Translations under genes and position numbers: made by a program
The notes under the pieces: model-generated
What the model was told of the DNA's origin: nothing
Seen by the model: only the letters and a program-made list of their open reading frames with translations
Databases searched by the model: none
Assembly: GCF_002575655.3 (NCBI RefSeq)
Contig: NC_053036.3
Location: 642,962,736-643,026,735, forward strand
Length of the DNA stretch: 64,000 nucleotides
Source: Aegilops tauschii subsp. strangulata
Taxonomy: Eukaryota; Streptophyta; Magnoliopsida; Poales; Poaceae
Direction of reading: 5' to 3'
Shown: one piece after another, positions 12,260 to 23,815 of the stretch
Layout of the letters: each line of letters opens with the position of its first letter
How positions within the stretch are numbered: position 1 is the first letter of the stretch

Positions 12260-15200
12260 ATGGCCTAGGCCGTGATTGGAGCGAAGGGCACCCTCATGCC
12301 CAAGCTAGCTGACCTAATAACCAAGGAGTACAACCTTCAGAGGGGTGTCAGGGGCGAGATCATGTTCCTCAAAGCCGAGATGGAGAGCATGCAGACGGCT
12401 CTCCTCAAGGTTTCCGAGGCACCGATCGACCAGCCACCGGACATCCAAGTCAAGCTTTGGGCCAAGCCTGTGAGGGACCTGTCGTACGACCTCGAAGACA
12501 GCATCGACAAGTTCATGGTGCGCATCGAAACCCATGAACCAGAGAAGTCGCATAGCTTCAGGAATTTCATTGATAAGAGTCTCAGCCTACTGACCAAGGG
12601 CAAGATTCACCACAAGATCGGCATCGATATCAAAGATATCAAGAGCCGTATCAAGGAGGTCAGCGAGCGCCGTTATAGGTACAAGGTTGACAGTGTGGTT
12701 ACCAAGCCAACCAGACAAACTGTTGATGCCCTTCGCCTATCAACCTTGTATAAAAAGGCAACCAACCTCGTTGGCACAGACAAGAAGAGCCTTGAGGTAA
12801 TCAAGATGCTGACTGAGGGAGATGAGATTTCCAAGGAACAGCTTCGGGTGGTCTCTATTGCTGGACTTGGTGGATTAGGAAAGACAACCCTGGCTAATAC
12901 AGTGTATGAGAAGCTTAAAGTGCATTTCGATTTTACGGCTTTCGTTTCCTTGTCTCTTAATCCTAACATGGAGAAAATTTTCAAGAGCTTGCTCCATCAA
13001 CTTCACAAGCAAAAGTATGAGAATATCAACGAGGCTGCATGGGGCGAAGCACAACTCATCAGTGAGATAAGAACATTTCTTGAAAACAAGAAGTACGTAT
13101 ATGCGTGTGTGTTCCTCCCTCATTGTTTCGTATCTGGACGTCACAGGGAAACTGCAGTGCTACAGACTCTGAATTTGCATTTGCTTAGCCCTGATGAAGT
13201 AGCTCAATTCTGCTTGAAATATGATAGCTTATATAGACTTTTAAATCTTAATATATGTGTTTTGATATTAATTGAAGGTACTTGATTGTTATTGACGACA
13301 TATGGGATAAATCTGTCTGGGAAAACATCAAATATTCGTTGACAGTGAATGAGCATGCAAGTAGAGTAATCACAACAACTCGCATTCTTAATATTGCCGA
13401 GCAAGCTGGTGATGTTTATCGGCTGGAACCACTTTCTGTTGTTGACTCAAGAAAGTTGTTCCACCAAAGAATATATGAGACCGAGAACAAATCACCACCT
13501 AATCAATTGTTTGAAATATCTGAGAAAATTTTAAGAAGATGTGGTGGAGTGCCGTTAGCTATCATTACAATAGGTAGCTTGCTGTCCAGCAAAACGGAAA
13601 GAGAACATACACAAGAGTATTGGTCCAAGGTGTACAAATCATTGGGTTCAGGGTTAGACAATGGTCATGATGATGTGAAGAACATGAGGAGGATATTATC
13701 CGTCAGTTACTCTGACCTACCTCCACACCTCAAGACTTGTATACTGCATCTTTGTTTGTATCCAGAGGATTATGAGATTCAAACTGAACGGTTGATATGG
13801 AAATGGGTGGGTGAAGGTTTTGTGAAAAAAGAACATGGGAGGAGCTTATGTGAAGTAGGAGAGGATTACTTTGACCAGCTCATTAATAAAAGTTTGGTCC
13901 AACCTGTAAAAATCGACAATGGGAATAAAGTACACTCTTGTCGCATACACGACATGGTGCGTGACCTCATCACTTCCTTGTCAACTGAGGAGAACTTCGT
14001 AACGATAGTAGGTTGTCAGCAACCAGTCTATCTACCAAGTAAAATCCGCCGACTGTCTGTCCAGACCAACATTGAAGAGGTTGCTAATCAGCTTCCAACC
14101 ATGAGCTTGTCCTATATAAGGGCACTTACTGTGTCTAGTCTCGCTTTCAGTTTGTTGCCAGCACTTACGGGTTTTCCAATCCTACGTGTGCTGGATTTAA
14201 CTGACTGCAAGCAAGTGGATAATAATCATTGGAAGGATATATGCAGTTTGTTTCACTTGAGATATTTGAGTTTAAAAGGTACATCTATCACTAAGATCCC
14301 GAAAGGTATTGCGGATCTGCAATTTCTTGAAGTGTTGGACATAAGGTCCACTGAAATAGATGAAAAGCTGCCGTCAACCATTATTCAGTTAACACGTCTG
14401 TTGTTACTCCACATGCTTGATAGCATCACTTGTGCAGTGCCAAGGTGGATCTGCTCCATGTGTTGCCTCTTTTCCCTAAGTATCAGACTTGAACTGGGAG
14501 AGGAGGATCTTCAAGTCTTAGGCAGTATACTGTCTCTCAGTGAACTGCACATACAAGTGAAGAAACCTACACAAGGCAGAGATAAACGGCTGGTCATTGA
14601 CGGTCGCTACCTATTTCAATGTCTAATGAGGTTCAGAGTCGAGAGTGAAACCATGGAGTTAATGTTTGCACGGGGAGCCATGCAAAGTCTCCAAACCCTG
14701 CGGTTAGAATTTAAAGATGTCCCTAACTCATTGGTTCAGTTTGGTGCTCCTATGTTCGGTTTAGAGAACCTCTCTTCACTTGAGCATATCAATGTTGAGT
14801 TCAGAAATGGTGAAGACGGCAATGAGATACGAAATATGAGAAATGCAGTGAAGAGAGAAATCTATATGAATCGAAACAAGCCCAAACTGGATTTCCCACA
14901 AACAACAGGGGTAAATATACTATTTCACACATTCATGCAACATGTGTGTGTGCGCGCGCGCGCGCGTGTGTATTCATATCCTTGTGTATTTTTTTTTACT
15001 TTATAGGAGTATAAATTTGGTGAAAGTATTTGCTTGTTTCTCTTTGTTTTCACTTATATAATTTTAAGTTGTTATGTTAGTCATTTATGCATTTCAAATA
15101 TTAGTCATCTAGTGATTTTTTTCAGAACTCACTAATTAAGTTTTTATTACATTGTATTTGTTTATCAAAATTTATGCAGTTTGCTCTTCTCATTCTTTAT

Positions 15201-17282
15201 CCATTTTAATGATATAATATCGACAAACTGTACCGGGATCAACTCAATTCCACCATAACGACCTTAGATCCTTCCTAAATATGAGTCAAGTATTTACCTC
15301 TTAGCGGGGCAGATAATATCAATTAGATTTTTCCCATTGTTCTTAAGAGGAATTAAATCATAAGCAATAAATTGTTTATAACTTTTAGCCTGCTCTTAAT
15401 TTCCTGTTACAGTAACAAAATGTTTCCATCACACGGTTTTTTTCTGTCATACAGGATTTGTTATTTACAAATAGTTTGTGAGAAAGAAATGCACTCATGT
15501 TCTTGATAACATTATGTAATTTTATCTTATTAAATTACTTATTTATGCATTCCCATTATTAGTCATTCACTGATTTTTATAAGTCTACATTAGTTCATTT
15601 ACTTTCTTCACTAATTGTAGTTCTGTTTGACATCATTTTTCTAATGAAAGTATATGCAATTTGTACTTCTCATTTGTGATCCATTTTAATGATAATAATG
15701 GTGAATCCTTTTTGGCTCAATTGTCTTGCACCATGGGTGGTGGACTTACCGGAACGAATCCGGACCACCCTTCTTAAGCCTGTGTGGTGGGGAATTCCAA
15801 CCATAACACCTTATTGAGTTTAGTATTACACCTTATGAGTTTAATATTAATGCTTTGCACATCGTTCAAATGAGGAAATAATAACAAGGGAATAATGGCT
15901 TTATAACAATAGCCTGGTCATAATTATTTTAGAATTTGTTTCCATTGCAAAAAAAATCACCAGATAAAATAATAATAATAATTCTATCGTACAAGATTTG
16001 TTAGATGGAAACAACTCAGAAAATAATGTTCTTTATAGTTACACTTTTTTCTGTGTATGAAAGAAACACGTGATTAACAACCCATGTACATCCATTTTTT
16101 TGTGAAAATGTACATCCATTATTGACGGGGAAAATACCCCATCTTTGATGGATTTCATGACCGTCTGTGTGAATAAGCCCAGGGGACCTGAGTTTGAAAT
16201 CTGCTGCGTTCCCAGATCTAGTCTCAGAAGCACCATCTCAAGCTCAGTAATGTGTTGCCACTGTACTTGGGGATGACATAATTAAATATCTTTACATTCT
16301 TTTTAAAACATGATACATGTAGCATGTTTACATTGCTAAATTGCTCTCGATCAATGAAAGGATAAGATTAAATTCTCATCATTTTTGGCATGGTAGTTTT
16401 TTTCGACTCCTTAGTCGTCTAAGATTGAATCACATTTACATTGGCAAAGTACACAAAAAAACCACAATGTCATGTTTTGGTGATTGCCTATTGAAATGTT
16501 TTCTGCTGATCACATTAGAACATAGGCACTGTAAAATCATTATAATATTTCCTACTGTTATGTCATGACAGGAAATCGCTCTTGATTTTGTTTTCTACAT
16601 GCAGAAGATGAGAAAGGTACAACTCAACATCCTCTCAAAACATTATATCCATATTACGCCAATCAATATAAAATGGACAAGAGGCTTTTCTATTCAAATA
16701 AAGTCTTTTGATCAAGGATCAATTGGCAAATTGGCATAGTGCGGGAGCAGAACATGCGTAACTCTATGTCTGGAGAGTATGCTTTATTAGCCTTTTATGT
16801 CTAGTTCTCTTTTTGTGCTTGAAACTCCTTAATCAGTGAAAAATGCAAACCTTTTGCTATGTTTCTTTTAAATCTTGCCGATAACTTTAGTGTGGCCTCA
16901 CTCAATTTTTGCTGGAGACTTGCTATTCAATGATTGGTTATCGGTAAATTAGTGGTGGTTAGTGATCCATACATTTTTCGTGGGTATTAACCCCATGTGG
17001 AAATTGCAACAACATGTCGAATTGTGTTATTAACATTGCCTTCATTCGGAGAAACAAAACGAAAGAACAACAGGCATGATAGCGTAGTACCAGCATCTTG
17101 CTATTTATGTACACCTGCACTTGTGGATTCAAAGGTTGAAGCTAAATCAAATCTTCAAATATGTGCAAATATTTTGTTTGTCTGCAAGCTACATATTGAA
17201 TATGTCATTTGGTCAGCGGCGGCATGAGCTAAGGGCGGCGAGCAGGGGGTCTGAGCGGGAGGTCTCTGGAGCTGAGAGCTAG
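12260..17282 (+). CDS. CC-NB-ARC-LRR receptor (NLR2), in-frame TAG at codon 3
   Basis: This is a tandem paralogue of NLR1 with the same four-exon plan: 12260-13092, 13278-14910, 16572-16616 and 17217-17282. It shows EDSID in the coiled coil, P-loop GLGGLGKTT, kinase-2 LIVIDDIW across intron 1, ITTTR, CGGVPLA, CILHLCLYPEDY and IHD in the MHD position, followed by LRRs. The ATG matching NLR1's start is at 12260, but codon 3 is TAG where NLR1 has CAG. Translation could restart at an in-frame ATG at 12296, losing 12 residues at the start of the coiled coil and leaving 846 residues. The last exons (EIALDFVFYMQKMRK, then an Arg/Ser-rich tail) are inferred and the tail differs from NLR1. No other stop was seen. 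It is either a pseudogene by start loss or a gene with a trimmed N-terminus. Confidence 0.8.
14943..14971. repeat. (GT)n(GC)n(GT)n microsatellite in NLR2 intron 2
   Basis: An alternating purine-pyrimidine run lies about 32 bases past the exon 2 donor. Such runs are length-variable and can adopt Z-DNA. NLR1 lacks it at the same place. Confidence 0.85.
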
Positions 17283-18363
17283 ATGTCGAAGCTTAAATAA
17301 ACCTGTCTACGTGAGGCTAATCGGGCTAGCACCAGGAAATGAGGCTAGGAGATAACCAGCTGAGAGATCAGTCTGGACAAAGACTGTCTACGTGCTCCTG
17401 CTCCATCGTGCAGACTGCACAATTACAACTTGGACACCTGAGCGTTAGCCACCTGAGAGAGTTCATAATAAAGGTTCAGCCAGAACCAAGTGCAGGATGT
17501 CAGCCAAGATGAGTAGGATGCAGACTTGGACACCTGATCGTCGGCCTAATGAATCGTACTCCCTCTGTCCCAAAATAAGCGTCTCAACTTTGTACTAGCT
17601 TTAGTACAAAATTGTACTAAGCTTGAGACACTTATTTTGGGACGGAGAGAGTATTACTTAGAGTGATTTGTATTACTTCAAGAAACATCGATGAACCAGT
17701 TACTTCAAGAAACATCGATGACTATAAAAGAATGTGACTTGTTTTCCAATCGATTGATAACATTAATTAGTCGATGAACATACCATGGCACATACATTTG
17801 AACCGCTATTGGTTGAGGAACATGTTTCACAGGCATAGATTTTGAGGTATCAAATAGGGGGAGAGCATTGGGGGTAAAGTTTGTTTTCTCGCATATACCT
17901 GTTCTTCTACCCGGAGTGCTCTGGACGGTGCATTGGCTGATGTTATGACTGATCTAGGATCATCGGGCAGTTTCTTGGCTGAGTGAGGTGCTACAATCCC
18001 ACAGACCAGGCATTTATATGCACTTATATCCCATTAAATATACTTCATCAGCCACATCATTGTGCAGGCATTGTTGCATCGGTCTCATGAATTGTATTAC
18101 TTGCAATGAACTGTGTGTATTGCACTTACAATAAGTCAATAGACTGGTGTGTCCATTACTACAGTTACGAGAACTCAATTGCTGCTGCTTCTGACTGTTT
18201 GATTGTTGATTACAACTGAATGAAATTACAAGGATTCAGGAGCTACTGACTGTCTGTTGCTTACTTGCTTACAACCAACTTCCGTTACAAATATTCAGAT
18301 GTTGCTGAAATATTTAGCAGCACAACCATATTTTCCATGGATGAAAAAAACCCGATGCATTGA
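17283..18363. other. Intergenic region between NLR2 and the receptor kinase
   Basis: Apart from the Stowaway element at 17559-17651 I see no gene. A short direct repeat (AGTTACTTCAAGAAACATCG-like, about 17675 and 17699) lies just after the MITE. It probably contains the 3' regions of the two convergent genes. Confidence 0.45.
17559..17651. mobile_element. Stowaway MITE, 93 bp
   Basis: The left end is CTCCCTCTGTCCCAAAATAA and the right end its near-perfect inverted copy. TA dinucleotides flank it (17557-17558 and 17652-17653). It has the same length and internal layout as the copy at 11424, so both belong to one family. Confidence 0.92.
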
Positions 18364-21300
18364 TCAACGCTGCGGAACCCCCAGCCTTGCTGCCATGGAA
18401 GCAGAGCAATCCTTCTTGATGTTCTTCAGCTTCACGACCACTTCGTCCATGCTTGGCCTATGGTCAGGTGAGTCGCTCGAACACTCCAGGCCCAGCTCAA
18501 ACGCCGATACAAGAAAGTTTGTGTTGGAGGCGGTGGAAGGCGATGCCGATGGAGGAATATTGGTCTGCTGATGAAAGCCATGGCTGCTTATCTCTTCACC
18601 CTGCAGCAGCTTCTCATCAACGATAACGACGAGCCTTGCTGGAAATGCTTGGGAAACCCACTGCCTGAGGCTGGATTCCCCGATAAACATGGGATTCATG
18701 GGCCTCTTCCCGGTGAAGACTTCGAGCAGCATGATCCCAAAGCTGAACACGTCGCTCTTCCGTGAAGCCTTACCCATGTATGCAAGCTCTGTTCAAGAAA
18801 AAAAATCATTAGGATGAGCTAACCAAAGTGATAAGCTAACCCACGAAAAAAATTCATTGGGATAGTTGTGCCTTTGCAAGGCTTGCTGGCATGTGGTAGC
18901 AAGTACGTACCTGGGGCCATGTACCCGATTGTCCCTGGCATACTTGCTGAGATCATGGAGTTGTCATCGCCAAGAAGTAACTTCGCAATGCCAAAGTCAG
19001 CGACGTGCACCGTCATGTCCTCATCAAACAACACATTGCTAGGCTTCAGGTCACAGTGTAGGACAACTTGACCGTGATGATGGTGCAGATACTCCATTGC
19101 CTCCGACACGCCAAGCATAATGTCCAGTCTCTTGATGAATCCTAGTGGTTCACTATTTCCAGAGTGCAATTGTGCCTCCAAGCTACCATTGGGCATGTAC
19201 TGGAGCAGCAGAGCTCTGAAATCCAAGTTGGAACAGGTATTCAGTATCTGTATCAAGTTGCGATGCCGAGCCATCCGCAACACTTGACATTCAGTATCAA
19301 AGCTCCTCACGGCCTGCTCAAAGTGCATGTTGAGCACTTTTATCGCGACCACCAAACCATCATCCAGTTTGCCCTTGAAAACTTTGCCAAAACTTCCAAC
19401 TCCAAGTAGGTTGTCCATGTTGAAATTTTCAGTGGCACGAACAATCTCATGGTAGGATACTAATCTATGGCTGGTCGGATCAGCCATACCAAGAGAAGTC
19501 GCAACATTTGGCTGCTGCTTATTTTTCTTTCTGAACATTAGGCATAAGACAATTGTTATAACCCCAACTGTTATTATGACAGTCGGGAGCACAAATCTTA
19601 GCAAGTGTCTGTTGGTTGGGTGAGAATCGCCAAGGCATGGTGAAAATCCAAGACGCAGGGCACCACACAATCCGGCATTTCCCATCAAAGATTCCGCACT
19701 GATATTTGAGAAAATACCTCCATCTGGTATTTCACCTTGGAACTTATTGAAAGAGAGGTTCAAGCTAGTCAGAGAAGTAAAGTTGGCCAGATACTTCGGA
19801 ATAGTACCAGAAAGGTTGTTTAAAGATAGGTCCAATGCCCCTAGGTTAACTAACTTTTTGAAAGATTCTGGGATTGGACCTTGCAGCTTGTTGTGTGATA
19901 GATCAAGGTAGCTTAACAGTCCATGTTGTCCAAATGAAGTCGGAAGGCTACCAACCAAGCTGTTGGCAGATATATCTACCGTGTCTATTGCTTCCATGGA
20001 ACCAAGATCAGAGTACAATTCACCGGTGAAGGAGTTGTTAGATAGAAATAATTGACGAAGGTTACTGAGGTGGAATAAGCTTTCAGGTATGGTTGAAGAC
20101 AGCTGGTTATATGCTAGTGAAATGATTTCTAGCATACTTAGATTACCAATACCATTTGGTATGGCACCAGAAAAATTATTTTCTTGGAGAGATAATATGT
20201 GCAATCTATTTAAGGTACCAATTTGTGATGGGATTGAGCCAGAAAGGCTATTCCCGGTTAGATCAAGTGCCTCGAGATTCTTCAATAGTGTTATGGATTC
20301 AGGGATTAGGCCTCTTAATTGGTTTTCATAAAGGATTATTACTTTTAGATCACTTAGATTTGATATTGGTGCTGGGAAACCTCCAGTTAAATGATTAGTG
20401 CCTGCATCAAAGTGTGTCAAGCTTCTAGAGAGGTTTCCAATGTGATCAGGAATGATCCCGGTGAACGAACAGTTGTATATGGCAAGGTATCGGAGTTGTC
20501 TGCAGTTGGAGAAAGTGGCCAAGAAATCAAGTGTTCCCTCAAGAGGATTGCTTCCAATATCAAACCACTCAAGGGCTCTGAGGTCCCCAATAGATGTTGG
20601 GACTGCTCCAGTTAAATAGTTTGATTCTAGTAATAGTCTAGACAGTTGGGATAGGTTACCAACAAAAGCTGGAAAGGACCCTGTCAGTTGATTTTCTGAA
20701 AGGTGTAAAAGCGTGAGTTGACTCATTTGTCCTAATTCATCCGGAATCTTTCCACTCAGACTACAACGTGAGAGGTCAAGCACACTGAGCATAGTCAAAT
20801 TGCTGAGCTCACTTGGAATTGAACCGATGAGGTCATTTCCACTTAAATTAAGGATAGTGAGATGCAACAATTTACTGAGCCATGTTGGGACGAAGTCTGC
20901 AAAGGAGTTTTCGGATAGATAAACAACTCTGAGGTGTTTACATGATGCAAGTCCTGATGGAATTCGACCTGTGAAATTATTGCGACCAATAAGGAACCGT
21001 TGCAACATGGGCAAACTAAAGCTTTGATTGCTAGGGATGGATCCTGTTAAGTACCGATTGCCCACGAGGCTCATAATCTGTAATCTGGACATGTTGAAAA
21101 TTGTTGGAGGTACCGGACCAGAAAGCTGATTTGCTTGCAAGTTGAGGTACTCAAGCATGGGACAGGAAGCAATACCGGGTGGTATTGGCCCTGATAGGCT
21201 GTTGTTCCCAAAGCCAAGACCAACTAACAGAGGCGTGTTGTTGAACAATTGATTTGGTATTATGCCACTTAAGTAGTTTGTCCCAAGCTGTATGTGCCTA

Positions 21301-21815
21301 AGATTGCCCAAGTTGTGCAAATCATGCGGTATTTTCCCAGAGAGATCGTTCTTTACTAGAACAAGGGAGTTTAGCTTTGTGAGGTTTCCTATGGTACGAG
21401 GGATGATTCCTGACAATCTGTTAAGGCCAAGATCAAGAACGACGAGACGACTCAACCTTCCAATATCAGGTGGGATGGATCCTGTGAGGTTTGTGTTGGT
21501 GAGGTTTAGGACATGGAGGAAAGAGAGATTACCAAGATATGGGGAGACCAACCCTTGGAGCGGCATGCCTGGTAGCACGAGAGCGGTGACGCGCTGCCGA
21601 CGCCGACTGCAAGAGACGCCAACCCAGTGGCAGAAGGATGTGGCGGTCGTCCAGTTTTGACCAAGAATGCCAATAGGATCGGAGAGCTGCGCCTTGAACT
21701 CGAGCAGCGCGGCGAGGTCAGTGCCATTGTTGCTAGGAAGGGAAGGAGCAGCGAGCACGGGCGCTGGCTGCAAGAAGATTAGTGTGAGTATCATGAGGGG
21801 AAATGCCATGGCCAT
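18364..21815 (-). CDS. LRR receptor-like kinase, subfamily XII (Xa21/EFR/FLS2 class), two exons
   Basis: This is a plasma-membrane receptor kinase of the class that perceives microbial patterns; its ligand is unknown. Exon 1 is 18911-21815 and exon 2 is 18364-18788, joined phase 1 to restore [16 protein letters not shown], giving 1,109 residues. In order: signal peptide ([16 protein letters not shown]), N-cap with CHWVGVSC, more than 20 LRRs of the LxGxIP type from about residue 80 to 700, a transmembrane segment about 738-760 ([20 protein letters not shown]), and a kinase domain from about 805. The kinase has [16 protein letters not shown] (ATP lysine), HCDLKPSN and DFGIAK. The Cys before the catalytic Asp makes it non-RD, as in Xa21 and EFR. 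The intron in the activation-loop region is the usual position for subfamily XII. I saw no stop or frameshift, so it is likely functional. A copy of its 5' end lies just upstream. Confidence 0.93.
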
Positions 21816-22372
21816 GGGCAGTGCTGGGTGCTCGCACTATTTAAGAGCTTGGGATTTGTGGAGAGTGTTATATGGCTGCTGCTATTGCTACATGGTTTAC
21901 TTATAGAGCTCTTCCACGGTACATGAGCTTAATCCTAGCCAGTGACTGGAAAAGGTTGATAAGAAAAGTAAGGTATTGACTCCATGCGTTGACCCGCAGT
22001 TGGCCACTGTGGTGGTCTAGTCTTTGTTTAGTCGTTGGAAACCAGGATGGGTAGACTAAGGATTGACTAACTAGTGACCATGCGGGTGTTTCCCAGTCAG
22101 AATATCAATCAAGAGATTGGTTGAAGAACCTGTTTGGCATGTTCCTTTCCATGTGGCTGAAATGAAAGGCAATTAGGAAGTGGTGGAGTTGATGATAAGG
22201 TGATGTTTATCAAAGATGTGAAATCAAATCATATAGTTCTTTTATAAGAAACTAGAAATTATTCCTTGTTGTGCCTCCATCGATATATTTTTCAAGTACA
22301 AGCTTATGAGCAGCAACCGTAAGTACTCTCTTCTTAATAGAGTAGGCCAAACTTAACAACGACAACATACAT

Positions 22373-23404
22373 CATTGTCAAATCCTGCAATCAGGAATTT
22401 GGCAGCCACGTATGCAGTCATTGGTCTAGTCATATTTGTCGCATGTTCACACTTGATGACAGCTTGGACTGCATGGTTTTCTCCGTTGTCTGACTCAAGA
22501 TTCTGACAGATTGTGAGATGAACTCTGCCCACACTAGACAACAACTTGTAATTGTGAAGTGGACTAGTAGTATTGCATGACTTCCTCCGAAAATGACTCT
22601 AGATATTAAGTTGATGCACAAGCTGCAGTTGGTTATTTGTCTTATGCATTCTAGTGATATTTTTCACAGAAATGAAAAATGTTATCGTCCATCTGGGCTG
22701 TCGGATACTCAGATGCTGGCTACAAGAGACACCCACCCAGTGGCAGAAGGATGTACCGGTGGTCCAGTTCGCACCAGGAATGCCAATAGGATCGGAGAGC
22801 TGCGCCTTGAACGCAAGCAGGGCGGCGAGGTCAGTGTCATTTTTGCTAGGAAGGGGAGAGGAAGCGGGCACGGGCGCTGGCAGCAAGAAGATCAGTGCGA
22901 GTATCATGAGGGGAATTACCATGGCCGTGGAATGGACAGTGCTGGCTACTCAGGTGAGAGCCGATGAGGAGCAACCATACAGTAGTCTCTTCTTAATTAT
23001 AGCAGGCCAAACTCAACGATCTGCTCAAATAGAAAGACCTTTGACCTGGTGACTTGGCGTAAATCGGTTTCTCGACAGTGTAAACGGAATTGTTTTCCTG
23101 ATGACTGGAGGAGAGCACCTAAAACAATGACCACATACATCATATATTGTCAAATCCTGAAACGCAGAGGTTCAGCAATCACGTATGTAGTCATATTCGT
23201 CGCATGTTCACACTTGACAACAGCTTGGACTGCATGGATTTTTCCGTAGTCGACATAAGACTCAACAGTTTGTGGGATGATCTCTGCTCACACTTGACAG
23301 CAACCTGTAATATGTACTCCGTAGTAGAACAAGTAAAATTGAATAATTACTGTAGTATTTTTCACTGAAAAGAAAATCCATCAGGGTTGTCGGATACTCA
23401 GATG
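22373..23404. repeat. Duplicated flank around the truncated kinase copy
   Basis: The block at 22373-22713 reappears diverged at about 23140-23404. Shared strings include TTGTCAAATCCTG, GTCGCATGTTCACACTTGA, ACAGCTTGGACTGCATGG, and a final TGTCGGATACTCAGATG (at 22696 and 23387). The repeats flank the truncated kinase 5' end. This is consistent with unequal exchange that kept promoter plus first codons and lost the rest. Confidence 0.65.
22714..22922 (-). pseudogene. Truncated 5' copy of the LRR receptor kinase
   Basis: This encodes the start codon, signal peptide, and N-cap up to [10 protein letters not shown] (about 69 codons) of a protein closely related to the kinase at 18364-21815. Shared stretches are [17 protein letters not shown] and [11 protein letters not shown]. 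After codon 69 the frame runs into unrelated sequence (HLSIRQPRW...) and ends at 22599. There are no LRRs and no kinase. It could at most make a short secreted peptide; I regard it as a remnant of a tandem duplication. Confidence 0.85.
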
Positions 23405-23815
23405 TCAGTGCCCGATTGGAAATCTCAATCCCTCCCCCCTTGGGTCAATCCCGGAATGAAACAGCGTGATTTGGGGCTGGAGATAGGTAATACCGGGTCG
23501 GGCTCTCCTGCTGGGTTCCCAGCACGCACTATCGTGCAGGGCCAACCAGCGCCCAGCACGTGTCCCCGATGGACCCACCACTTAATAAAACCAGCGTATC
23601 TCTCTAATATCAGTTAGGTTCCAGAAAATCAGGAAAACGACATGTTTCTCTCCCGCGTTACAACAGATTGCCGCCAAAATCTCTTGCGTGGCTTCATCCT
23701 TTCTCCTACCGATCTATTCCATTGTTCATTGTTGCCCCTGGATCACAGGAGAATAGATCAAGATTGATAGAAATTTATTCCTCTCCGTGGATCAACATCT
23801 ACAGTGTTCTTCAGC

